A stretch of 7,229 bases of DNA from an uncultured Blautia sp. Lineage in GTDB: Bacteria; Bacillota; Clostridia; Lachnospirales; Lachnospiraceae. The notes beneath the pieces are model-generated. The model was given only the letters and a program-made list of their open reading frames with translations. It was not told where the DNA came from and did not search any database. Of this stretch, positions 1 through 6,237 are shown piece by piece. The position numbers and the translations under genes were made by a program. The stretch lies in contig CAKROW010000103.1 in the NCBI GenBank assembly GCA_934373235.1, positions 1 through 7,229 of the forward strand. The letters are read 5' to 3'. The number at the start of each line of letters is the position of its first letter. Position 1 is the stretch's first letter.

Positions 1-97
1 GTTAGAACCGTTCTTAAAAATGTAAAGAAATTTTCGAGAATCGTATGTGTTTCACTGTTTAGTTATCAAGGTTTGTTTCGTCTGTCTCTCAGACAGC
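1..97 (-). other. Leader of a probable rRNA operon running off the left edge
   Basis: Expected 5' transcribed leader downstream of the three tandem promoters. A start point about 7 nt after the last -10 box would be near position 97. The RNA would then begin with a 6-bp hairpin (arms 91-96 and 82-87, 3-nt loop), followed by a boxA-like stretch and AT-rich leader to the window edge. No mature rRNA or tRNA sequence is visible. The call rests on promoter strength, promoter multiplicity and the boxA-like motif, so 16S rRNA just beyond position 1 is an inference; a tRNA cluster is the alternative. Confidence 0.7.
56..72 (-). promoter_or_regulatory. boxA-like rRNA antitermination site
   Basis: On the minus strand this reads ACCTTGATAACTAAACA, close to the TTTGAAAACTAAACA-type boxA sequences that precede 16S and 23S genes in Firmicutes and bind NusB/NusE for antitermination. 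It lies about 30-40 nt downstream of the predicted start point of the last promoter, where a leader boxA is expected. The match was judged by eye against remembered consensus forms. Confidence 0.6.
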
Positions 98-103
98 TTG
101 CTT

Positions 104-132
104 ATTTTATCTCATCTCAAATCGTTTGTCAA
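104..132 (-). promoter_or_regulatory. rrn tandem promoter, proximal (third)
   Basis: The -35 box TTGACA is at 132-127 and the -10 box TAAAAT at 109-104, with a 17-bp spacer. It is the copy closest to the leader. A-rich DNA lies immediately upstream on the minus strand (about 133-160) and may act as an UP element. The perfect -35 and optimal spacing indicate a strong SigA promoter. Confidence 0.85.
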
Positions 133-203
133 GTACTTTTTTCAACTTTTTTTCAAACTCTTTTGAGTTAAGATTTTGTTGTCGTTTTGTCAGCGACTTA
201 GAT

Positions 204-232
204 ACTTTATCATATCTTTTGTCATTTGTCAA
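204..232 (-). promoter_or_regulatory. rrn tandem promoter, middle (second)
   Basis: The -35 box TTGACA is at 232-227 and the -10 box TAAAGT at 209-204, with a 17-bp spacer. It sits exactly 100 bp upstream of the proximal copy, so both face the same side of the DNA at a fixed interval. An A-rich run (about 233-249) lies upstream of the -35 box. Confidence 0.82.
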
Positions 233-305
233 CATCTTTTTTTCGTTTTTCTCAAGCCTTTAATTTATCTATGCTTGAGAAGCACTCGTTTTCGACAACT
301 CTGAT

Positions 306-334
306 AGAATATCACTCTTTCCAATTTGTGTCAA
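306..334 (-). promoter_or_regulatory. rrn tandem promoter, distal (first)
   Basis: The -35 box TTGACA is at 334-329 and the -10 box TATTCT at 311-306, with a 17-bp spacer. It lies 102 bp upstream of the middle copy. The segment upstream of the -35 box (about 336-362) is almost pure A on the minus strand, in phased A-tracts, which fits an UP element. It is the first promoter after the cvpA terminator, so the rRNA unit is insulated from the upstream operon. Confidence 0.82.
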
Positions 335-364
335 CAGTTTTTTTGAAGTTTTTTTTAAAAATCT

Positions 365-391
365 CACTTGCAAAGTTACCTTTGCAAAGTG
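365..391. repeat. Imperfect inverted repeat above the distal rrn promoter
   Basis: Arms at 365-375 and 380-391 (CACTTGCAAAG and CTTTGCAAAGTG) pair with a single bulged base. A third TTTGCAA copy follows at 401-407. It lies just upstream of the A-tract/UP region of the distal rrn promoter and downstream of the cvpA terminator. There is no T-run in the expected place, so it is not an intrinsic terminator. It could be a protein-binding site acting on the rrn promoters; this is inference from position and symmetry only. Confidence 0.35.
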
Positions 392-424
392 GAATTCAGC
401 TTTGCAACTCACCAATTTTAAGAA

Positions 425-463
425 AATGCCAAAACGGATATCAGTGTGCTTCTGATATCCGTT
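425..463 (-). terminator. Rho-independent terminator of the DUF5711-cvpA operon
   Basis: A perfect 12-bp inverted repeat (AACGGATATCAG at 433-444, CTGATATCCGTT at 452-463) with a 7-nt loop is followed on the minus strand by TTTTGGCATTTT, an interrupted U-tract. It begins about 50 nt after the cvpA stop codon and ends transcription before the rrn promoters. Confidence 0.85.
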
Positions 464-515
464 CCACCCCTGTTACCTGTCCGGTAATTTTTCTGCTGTC
501 TTCGGGATTTCGCTG

Positions 516-1226
516 TTAATAATAAAAAATCCCGGTAAATACTTTAATAAATATATTGTGTTCATACAAGAAACTTAATATGGTATCATCATCGATCAGC
601 TTAAGCCCCTGCCGCCCTATCTCTGTATTGCAGAAAATTGTCAGGACCAGCATTGCGATCCACAGGAAAAGAATACATTTGATACCTCCAACTCCTGCAC
701 CTGCCAGTTTGTTGATTCCACGGATCACCGGAAGCCTGGCAAGAATATTCAAAGCATACGTGATCATACGGATCAGTAATGTAGCCAAAATATAGGATAT
801 TACAAAAGAAAGGCTGTTCACAGCCACATTCGCCAGATATCCGGACACATAATCCCCAAAAGTAGATACTGCCATATGTTTGTATGCTTCACCTGTATTG
901 TTTTCTGTAATGCCCTCCTGAAGAAGTCTGGGAAGGTTCATATTCCTGACCAGCTCATCCTGCTGACTCTGATCCGGGGAACTGCCACTCTCTCCTGCTG
1001 CTGCCACAAATTCCTGGCTTTTTTCCTGGATCCTTTCGTATATATGTGTGTTTTCTCTCACAAAATCATTTACATAGGGATTGATCACCCACACGATCAC
1101 AAAAGAAAGCAACACGAACAGCGTAGACACAACTTCTTTTACCAATCCTCTCCTGTATCCATTCGCCAGTGCACCCGCAAAAATTATGACAGCCGTGATT
1201 CCCAGCCATGTCCAGCCAAATTCCAT
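516..1226 (-). CDS. CvpA family membrane protein
   Basis: 236-residue integral membrane protein of the CvpA family (named after E. coli CvpA, needed for colicin V production; its molecular role in Firmicutes is poorly defined). Visible segments are TM1 at about 6-22, the conserved GYRRGLVKE motif at 23-31, TM2 at about 32-50, a polar probably extracytoplasmic loop at about 51-125, TM3 at about 132-155, the family hallmark LPVIRGINKLAGAGVGGIK at 165-183, and TM4 at about 184-200. The start is the ATG at 1226. AGGAGG at 1239-1234 is 7 nt away from it, whereas the in-frame TTG at 1232 would leave only 1 nt. That ribosome binding site overlaps the stop codon of the upstream DUF5711 gene, so translation is probably coupled. 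It is the last gene before a strong terminator. Confidence 0.9.
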   Translation of the reverse strand: MEFGWTWLGITAVIIFAGALANGYRRGLVKEVVSTLFVLLSFVIVWVINPYVNDFVRENTHIYERIQEKSQEFVAAAGESGSSPDQSQQDELVRNMNLPRLLQEGITENNTGEAYKHMAVSTFGDYVSGYLANVAVNSLSFVISYILATLLIRMITYALNILARLPVIRGINKLAGAGVGGIKCILFLWIAMLVLTIFCNTEIGRQGLKLIDDDTILSFLYEHNIFIKVFTGIFYY

Positions 1227-1237
1227 TTTCAAGCCTC

Positions 1238-2470
1238 CTAACTGAGTTTCACCACACTTACTCCGCTGTCCATCACCAGAAGATAACGATTCCAGCCGAT
1301 CTTGAAGAAATCTTTCACAGTGCCGTCAACATTTCCCATATACTTCTGTACTCCTCTGCTGTTCACCACGCAGATCTGAGAACTGTTGTACATCAGGATC
1401 TGTCCTCCGCTCATTTTTATGGCAGTATATGGAATATTGAAACTCTTCTTGAATTTCAGTTTTCCATCCATTGTGTATACTTCCATTGTATACTGATTAT
1501 CTTTTCCATTGTTCTTAAATACAAGGCCAATTATATTATCATCATAAAATGTGCTCACTATTTCTTTTTTTACATTGATGGTTTTGCTTTCCTTTGGGAT
1601 CTGACTTCCCTGATATAATGTAAAGCCATCATCCCGAAGGGCAATATATTTCCCTGATGCAACACTTTCAGCCTGTGGGATCACTACATCCTCATATGTA
1701 TATCCGCTTACGATCCTGTCGTCCTCGTTTTGTCCTACATCCCCAAAATTATAAAATGCCACATAACTTGTAGTATTACTTCCATCTATAAACTGATATG
1801 TGACCATCATAACTCCCTCATCAGAGACAGCTACATCAAGAGGATAACCCGGATCATCTATCTTTGTCTGATTCTCCGCGATCAGGCTTCCATCTGAACC
1901 ATAAAAATCGATCCATGTCTCATCTCCGTTATCCAGGATCACTGCCACCAGTCCGCTGTCGGAAACCCTTGCTTTTACAATAGAATAAGGAGTCGTCACA
2001 TTACCTGTCACCCCTTTTTTGTTACAGATCAGCATGGTGGTTCCCTCACTGTCTGCCACCACTGCGTTGCTGCCCTTTACATCCGCCACAGGATTTTGCA
2101 TGGTATAAGTCTCATTCCACACAGTATCCATATTTTTGTCCACAAGAGAAACCCCATCCGGACTGTAGCGCAGTATATCTCCATCCATCTCCACATACCC
2201 TGTGGAAACAACATCTTCCTGCTCACTCGTCTGGATCACTTTATAACTGTGATAGGTTCTTTTTTCCATGTAGAGAACACTTAATCCCACAACCGCCAGT
2301 ACTGCCACTACTGCCACAGTCTTCTTTGCCGGAAAATGTCTGCTCCTCCTGGATTTTGATCCGTTGTTGTCGCCCCCATCAAGAGCAGCCTGGCTTCTGG
2401 CATACTGTGCTTTGTGACGTGCTATCTTACTTTTTCTGTATTTTTTTCTTATTTTTTTTATGATATTCAC
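1238..2470 (-). CDS. DUF5711 family single-pass membrane protein
   Basis: 410 residues. A strongly basic N-terminal tail (1-50, rich in K/R) is followed by one hydrophobic segment at about 51-68 and then a large extracytoplasmic domain (about 70-410). That domain has repeated beta-rich units ending in short hydrophobic strands with D/G turns, such as the D-G-V-S-L-V, D-G-F-T-L-Y and D-S-G-V-S-V-V stretches. This pattern suggests a beta-propeller-like fold and matches my recollection of DUF5711 proteins, which often sit next to cvpA in Lachnospiraceae. No catalytic motif is seen and the function is unknown. The start is GTG at 2470; an in-frame TGA at 2509-2507 blocks extension and AGGG lies 8 nt upstream. 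Runs of 8 and 7 A in codons about 4-10 are possible slippage sites. It is first in the operon with cvpA. Confidence 0.85.
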   Translation of the reverse strand: MNIIKKIRKKYRKSKIARHKAQYARSQAALDGGDNNGSKSRRSRHFPAKKTVAVVAVLAVVGLSVLYMEKRTYHSYKVIQTSEQEDVVSTGYVEMDGDILRYSPDGVSLVDKNMDTVWNETYTMQNPVADVKGSNAVVADSEGTTMLICNKKGVTGNVTTPYSIVKARVSDSGLVAVILDNGDETWIDFYGSDGSLIAENQTKIDDPGYPLDVAVSDEGVMMVTYQFIDGSNTTSYVAFYNFGDVGQNEDDRIVSGYTYEDVVIPQAESVASGKYIALRDDGFTLYQGSQIPKESKTINVKKEIVSTFYDDNIIGLVFKNNGKDNQYTMEVYTMDGKLKFKKSFNIPYTAIKMSGGQILMYNSSQICVVNSRGVQKYMGNVDGTVKDFFKIGWNRYLLVMDSGVSVVKLS

Positions 2471-2506
2471 GATCGTATCCCTTACCTTACTTCCGTTGAG
2501 CTTTTT

Positions 2507-2726
2507 TCATTTCATTGTAACATAAAGCTCTATACAGAACAACAAATTTTCATCGACAAATTCCTCTGCCAGCACCTCGACCACTGCATCTTTCAGTCCA
2601 TCCATATTCATCTGAATATATACGTTCAGTGCTTTATAGGTCTCCGTCTGATTCCAGTATGTTCCGAATTTATGGCGCAGCATTGCCTCCACAATAGGTT
2701 TGGGATTATAAATCATCTATACCATA
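2507..2726 (-). pseudogene. Fragment of an AAA-ATPase_like / DUF1703 (PD-(D/E)XK) protein
   Basis: An open frame from ATG 2716 (69 codons, stop TGA at 2509-2507) resembles only an internal slice of the large AAA-ATPase_like proteins (PF09820 with C-terminal PDDEXK_9) that are abundant in Clostridia. The recognisable stretch is YNPKPIVEAM, then FGTYWNQTETYKAL, then VYIQMNMDGLKDAVVEVLA. Full proteins exceed 500 residues, so the P-loop N-terminus and the nuclease C-terminus are both missing. Resemblance ends near position 2574; the last roughly 20 codons look like the promoter region of the next operon read as codons. There is no convincing ribosome binding site. It could still be translated, but a function is unlikely. 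Confidence 0.72.
2514..2542 (-). promoter_or_regulatory. Probable promoter of the DUF5711-cvpA operon
   Basis: Extended -10 element TGTTACAAT (TACAAT at 2519-2514) with a weak -35 candidate TTGTTC at 2542-2537 and a 17-bp spacer. The predicted start is near 2507, giving a leader of about 37 nt before the GTG at 2470. It lies inside the 3' end of the decayed ATPase ORF, past the point where ATPase resemblance stops. This suggests the operon's native promoter survived next to the scar. Confidence 0.5.
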
Positions 2727-2832
2727 GCCGGCAATCAAGAGCAAATCCAAATCCTGCAGTTTTAAAAGTACCCGCTCAACATTTGTGATTTTATTGAATA
2801 AATGTAAATCACTTAAAATACCAATTTTTCAT
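2727..2832 (-). pseudogene. N-terminal stump of a metallophosphoesterase, frameshifted
   Basis: ATG at 2832 is followed by AAAAATTGG. Removing one A of this run gives a continuous frame starting MKIGILSDLHL and continuing through NVERVLLKLQDLDLLLIAG. This is the classic calcineurin-like phosphoesterase opening: the D-x-H metal motif at residues 8-10, then the beta strand before the G-D motif. The sequence breaks exactly where the GD aspartate should be (the codon reads TAT) at GCCGGC, 2732-2727, where ATPase-like sequence takes over. About 35 codons remain, so it is clearly non-functional. A TATAAT box at 2845-2840 lies only 7 nt before the ATG. Confidence 0.6.
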
Positions 2833-2892
2833 ATTTCACATTATAGATAAGATCACGAATAAAATTACAAACTTCTACTACCTGTTCCACTA

Positions 2893-4206
2893 TCATCTCT
2901 GCTCCACAACAAACGCCACCGATCGAGAACCCAGCATAATCTGATCTCCTTTTTTCAGTTTTTGGTAAACCCTGGTCTGAATCTTTACATTATTTACATA
3001 AGTGCCGTACGTTGACCCGGCATCACCTATGTATAACTGTTTTCCCTCATACACGATCCGACAATGGATTCCGCTGATACCTGGCGTATGATCTGGCAGG
3101 CAAATGTCACATTCATCTTTTCGTCCAATCAATGTTGTTTTTCTGATCAGCAATTCATGTCCTGCAAACGGCCCTGCTGTTCCACGCAGGAAATATACAC
3201 CAACGGCTGCGTTCTGTCCCTGTAAAAACTGAATAAAACATTTTTTTACAACTCCAAGCGTATTCATCCAGAGTGCAATCGTAATCACGACAAACGCCGG
3301 AATCGTACAAATACTGTTCCAGAGAAAATGCGATATAAAACTGACTCCAAATGCAAGTCCAAAATCCTTATTCCAGAATGATTTCCCTGTGATTTTCCCG
3401 TTTTCCGTATGCAAGGCAAGTGCGGCAGCATAGGGAGCACAAAACAGAGTATGTCCGGCTACTGCCCAGATTCCACGAAACAATTCATTTTGAAATAAAT
3501 AGCTCAAGATATTTTTATCTATGATGCCAAAAAATTCGATATGGTATTCGTTACCTACTTTAATCGCATATTGAACTATTTCAAACCCGCCGAATCCTGC
3601 ACCTACCGCTGCACCGACAACCAGTCCCGTTAACCCCCACATTTCAGATCCCGTTTTTTTACTCAACAGCGTAAGCAAACTGATTGTCGCTGCAAGTTTT
3701 GCCGGTTCTTCAATGAATGGTGCAAAAGCACTATCGGTCAGCGTAACCGACCCTAACAGAATCATATCTGCTGCAAGTGACAAAAAGCCTCCTGCAAGAA
3801 AAATGCCAATCAGTTTCAACAGCGTAATATTTCTCGGAAGATTCAGTTCCCAGAAAAAGATCAGTACCACGATTGGAAACAGTAGCGGTAATGTAAGAAT
3901 TGCAAACAGGTTAATGGCAGGGGCACCAAGATAATCGTTATAATCAATGATCAGGTATAAAATCACATACAGAATCGCACAACAGATCAGACCATATTTC
4001 AGCACCTGATAAAACAGCCAGGGCTTTTGCCAGATACTGAGAAGATACCCTCTGTTTTTGGGTTTATGTGGATTTCCGGCAGAAATAGTAGAATCCATTT
4101 CTGTCTTTGAATGTTTTTTGTAGAAATCCGAAAAAAAATCTGCCCATGTTACCGATTCCGGATGCGACAACAGTTTATTATATAACTCTCTTCCAGTCAT
4201 TTTCAT
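2893..4206 (-). CDS. PrsW-like intramembrane protease with C-terminal FHA domain
   Basis: 437 residues. An N-terminal cytosolic stretch (1-65) precedes about eight hydrophobic segments between 66 and 320. The PrsW (peptidase M82/CPBP-related) signatures are all visible: EEPAK with E166, E167 and K170; GAGFGGFE with E209; GHTLF with H252; and HFLWN with H293 and N297. In Bacillus, PrsW makes the first cut in the anti-sigma factor RsiW; the substrate here is unknown. Residues about 336-437 form an FHA domain: IGR (G361, R362), SGIH (S378, H381) and STYGT, where tyrosine 400 replaces the usual asparagine that contacts phosphothreonine. The start is ATG 4206, overlapping the upstream stop as ATGA, with GAGG 5 nt upstream, so it is translationally coupled to the VWA-FHA gene. 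No terminator is seen after it. Confidence 0.92.
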   Translation of the reverse strand: MKMTGRELYNKLLSHPESVTWADFFSDFYKKHSKTEMDSTISAGNPHKPKNRGYLLSIWQKPWLFYQVLKYGLICCAILYVILYLIIDYNDYLGAPAINLFAILTLPLLFPIVVLIFFWELNLPRNITLLKLIGIFLAGGFLSLAADMILLGSVTLTDSAFAPFIEEPAKLAATISLLTLLSKKTGSEMWGLTGLVVGAAVGAGFGGFEIVQYAIKVGNEYHIEFFGIIDKNILSYLFQNELFRGIWAVAGHTLFCAPYAAALALHTENGKITGKSFWNKDFGLAFGVSFISHFLWNSICTIPAFVVITIALWMNTLGVVKKCFIQFLQGQNAAVGVYFLRGTAGPFAGHELLIRKTTLIGRKDECDICLPDHTPGISGIHCRIVYEGKQLYIGDAGSTYGTYVNNVKIQTRVYQKLKKGDQIMLGSRSVAFVVEQR

Positions 4207-5828
4207 TCATTCCTCGTCCAGGTCAAACGATACTCATAACTGCCCATGCATACCTTACTGTCATTTTTAAGAATCACAGGCTGATTTTTTACCAGTTTTA
4301 CGCCATCAACCACTGTACCATTCATTGAAATATCCTTCAGATACATTTGTTTTCCGTCGTAAAGCAGCTGACAGTTCTGTCCGGACAGTTTCCTGTCGTT
4401 CTGGAGTAACTTCATATCCGACCGATCATCTCTTCCCAGAGTAAACGGTTTATTTATATCAAACAAATACTGATATCGAACACTGCTGTCACCAATGACA
4501 AAAATATGCATTTTATAGGCAGGTGGAGTAACAGCGGTATCTGACGCACTGCCGTCGTTCTCTTCATCTTCTCCAGTATTGTTACTGTTGTCATTTTCGT
4601 CAACAGTGATATTACCGTCGATTTTTTCGTTGCCATCTTTGTTATCATTTTCATCGTCTGGCTTCTTCTTTTTCCGAATCCAAACAAGAAGAATCACTAT
4701 CAGTATAGCGGCTCCAACCACAAGCCCTATCACATTTTTCCTGCTTAAAGCAGAAGTTTCTCCTGATGCTGACTCTGCATCAGTCTGCACTTCTGATTCC
4801 TCCTGCGTTTCCTGTTCTGTCTGTCCCATCGATTCCGTTTCTGTCTCCGGTTCCACTGTCGTCGCTGCTACCTCTCTTACGTCCAAATCATCCCAATAAA
4901 TATCAGTGGTGTCTTCGTATCTCTTTTCCCCATCCACAAGACAGGATAGACGCAAGGTAAGGATATTTCTATCCTTTTGCTCAAGTTGAAGAAGTACTTC
5001 ATCAGAGAGCTGATTCAGATCAAATGTAAGTTTCTGAGTTTTACGCATATTTTTTACGATGCTCAACCCAATATCCGATCCTGAAATGTTCTCCACAACC
5101 GGAACATAATGTTTGCCGCCTACCGAATTCCTCGCAAAACTTCCGAGAATTTCTGCATACTTATTTGCTTCTTTTGATGGATTCTCGTACAGTGTTGCAA
5201 TCGTAAAGACCGGAACCGTCTGCTCTTTTATAATGCTGGTCGCTTCCTCCTCTGTAGAACCATCATTTGAACCTTTATCCTGATCGTTATGCCCATCCGA
5301 GAGAACAACCAGACATTTCTTCGTATTCACACGTGTATTGCTGAGCAACTCCTGCATACTTTTTACGATTCCTGTATACAGATTTGTATCTTCACTCGTT
5401 ACCTCCAGTTTTGCGATATAGGAAGCAATCTCTGCCGGATCTGTCATATAAGGAGAAGGTGTGATAATATCACCCATTGTAGAAATGACCATATTATCAT
5501 CTCCCGCCATATTTTCCGAAAGTGTGCGGATAACTTCTCTGGCACAGTCAAAAGGCGTTCCCTGCATGGAACCTGAGATATCCAGAAGAATATACCAGGT
5601 AACGGCATCCGCCTCTGCTGATTCTGTGTCTGGCTGCGAAAGCTCAATGTCCGAAAGCTTTGCCGAATACTCTGCATTTTTGCTGTCCTCTACACAGGTG
5701 TAGAGCTGTATCAGATTTTTACTCACAACGCACTTCTGAATCATTCTGTTATTTGCTGCGGCAGAAACAATCACCGTATCCAACAGAGCAAATAAAATCA
5801 CAATAGAAAAAATCCTTCTTTTCTTCAT
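4203..5828 (-). CDS. Secreted-anchored VWA domain protein with cytosolic FHA domain
   Basis: 541 residues. Signal peptide or N-terminal anchor 1-24 (KKRR, hydrophobic core, A-A-A). Von Willebrand A domain at about 75-265 with an intact MIDAS: DISGS (D83, S85, S87), a threonine at T148 or T152, and SDG (D178). A beta-rich segment lies at about 266-320 and a Glu/Thr/Ser-rich stalk at about 322-360. One TM is at about 365-384, followed by RKKKK (stop-transfer, positive inside), then an Asp/Asn/Glu-rich linker at 389-430. FHA domain at about 438-541: LGR (G465, R466), SGQN (S482; the usual His is N485) and MNGT (N503, G504). Topology therefore puts the metal-binding adhesion-type domain outside and the phosphopeptide reader inside. 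Start ATG 5828 has AAGGAGG 6 nt upstream. It lies 22 nt after the small FHA gene and overlaps the PrsW-FHA gene by 4 nt. Confidence 0.93.
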   Translation of the reverse strand: MKKRRIFSIVILFALLDTVIVSAAANNRMIQKCVVSKNLIQLYTCVEDSKNAEYSAKLSDIELSQPDTESAEADAVTWYILLDISGSMQGTPFDCAREVIRTLSENMAGDDNMVISTMGDIITPSPYMTDPAEIASYIAKLEVTSEDTNLYTGIVKSMQELLSNTRVNTKKCLVVLSDGHNDQDKGSNDGSTEEEATSIIKEQTVPVFTIATLYENPSKEANKYAEILGSFARNSVGGKHYVPVVENISGSDIGLSIVKNMRKTQKLTFDLNQLSDEVLLQLEQKDRNILTLRLSCLVDGEKRYEDTTDIYWDDLDVREVAATTVEPETETESMGQTEQETQEESEVQTDAESASGETSALSRKNVIGLVVGAAILIVILLVWIRKKKKPDDENDNKDGNEKIDGNITVDENDNSNNTGEDEENDGSASDTAVTPPAYKMHIFVIGDSSVRYQYLFDINKPFTLGRDDRSDMKLLQNDRKLSGQNCQLLYDGKQMYLKDISMNGTVVDGVKLVKNQPVILKNDSKVCMGSYEYRLTWTRNE

Positions 5829-5850
5829 TTTCTCCCTCCTTCCACTGCTT

Positions 5851-6171
5851 CTATTCTTCCATAAACTGATACTTTGTCATTCCGATTTCCAGAACAGCTC
5901 CGTTATAGAGTGCTCTTACATCGCCTTTTTCCAGTGCCCGTCCATTAAATTTCAGTATATTTTCTGTCTCTTCCTTCTCAATCCAGTAACGCCCTTGGTC
6001 ATACCACAAGGCCATATGAACATCAGCCACCCCGTCTTCTTCTCTCAATATTACCTCTGCCTTACGCCCAAGTGTTACCTTTCTGTTTTTCCGTACCGGA
6101 ACTGGGCTTGGATTCGGAAAATCCAATTTTTTCCTGTTTTTATTTCTCTTTTTAAACACTATTCTCCACAT
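5851..6171 (-). CDS. Small FHA domain protein
   Basis: 106 residues. A basic, hydrophilic N-terminus (1-31) leads into an FHA-type fold at about 32-106: LGR (G35, R36), a VADVH segment in which A49 stands in the place of the conserved serine (H52 kept), N71 near the NG position, NGRAL at 76-80, and a final GAVLEIGMTKYQF strand pair typical of FHA C-termini. No TM or signal peptide is seen, so it is probably cytosolic. Start ATG 6171 is preceded by GGGAG about 10 nt upstream; an in-frame TGA at 6192-6190 limits extension. It is the first surviving gene of the FHA operon and lies right after the conjugative-element relic. It may be an N-terminally shortened form of a longer FHA protein, because FHA domains often follow other domains. 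Confidence 0.83.
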   Translation of the reverse strand: MWRIVFKKRNKNRKKLDFPNPSPVPVRKNRKVTLGRKAEVILREEDGVADVHMALWYDQGRYWIEKEETENILKFNGRALEKGDVRALYNGAVLEIGMTKYQFMEE

Positions 6172-6218
6172 ATTCCGTTTCTCCCGGATTCAGTTCTATA
6201 TCCTGCACACACATTTTA

Positions 6219-6234
6219 TTTTGAAATTTCAAAA
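6219..6234. repeat. 16-bp perfect palindrome TTTTGAAATTTCAAAA
   Basis: A perfectly symmetric AT-rich 16-mer in the short gap between the HTH relic and the FHA operon, about 50 bp upstream of the FHA start. With no loop and no U-tract it is not a terminator. Its place upstream of the operon fits a dimeric regulator operator or a junction footprint. At this base composition it could also be chance. Confidence 0.35.
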
Positions 6235-6237
6235 CCC

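Noticed and set aside
250..280. 8-bp inverted repeat TCTCAAGC/GCTTGAGA as a terminator
   Set aside because: It has no T-run on either strand and lies within the rrn leader between promoters; more likely a transcript hairpin or chance.
226..519. Plus-strand ORF of 97 codons
   Set aside because: It covers the rrn promoters and the cvpA terminator in reverse; phenylalanine-rich because of the T-tracts.
1230..1232. TTG start for CvpA
   Set aside because: Only one base separates it from the AGGAGG; ATG 1226 has a proper 7-nt spacing.
1208..1618. Plus-strand ORF of 136 codons
   Set aside because: It lies antisense to the DUF5711 gene, has no ribosome binding site and shows shadow composition rich in I/F/S/H.
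2414..2788. Plus-strand ORF of 124 codons across the scar
   Set aside because: Its composition is the mirror of minus-strand coding sequence (H/F/I/C rich), it matches no family I know and it crosses two unrelated fragments.
2785..2812. Inverted repeat GTGATTT/AAATCAC as terminator of the FHA operon
   Set aside because: It has a 14-nt loop and no following U-tract; the bases are explained by the phosphoesterase relic reading frame.
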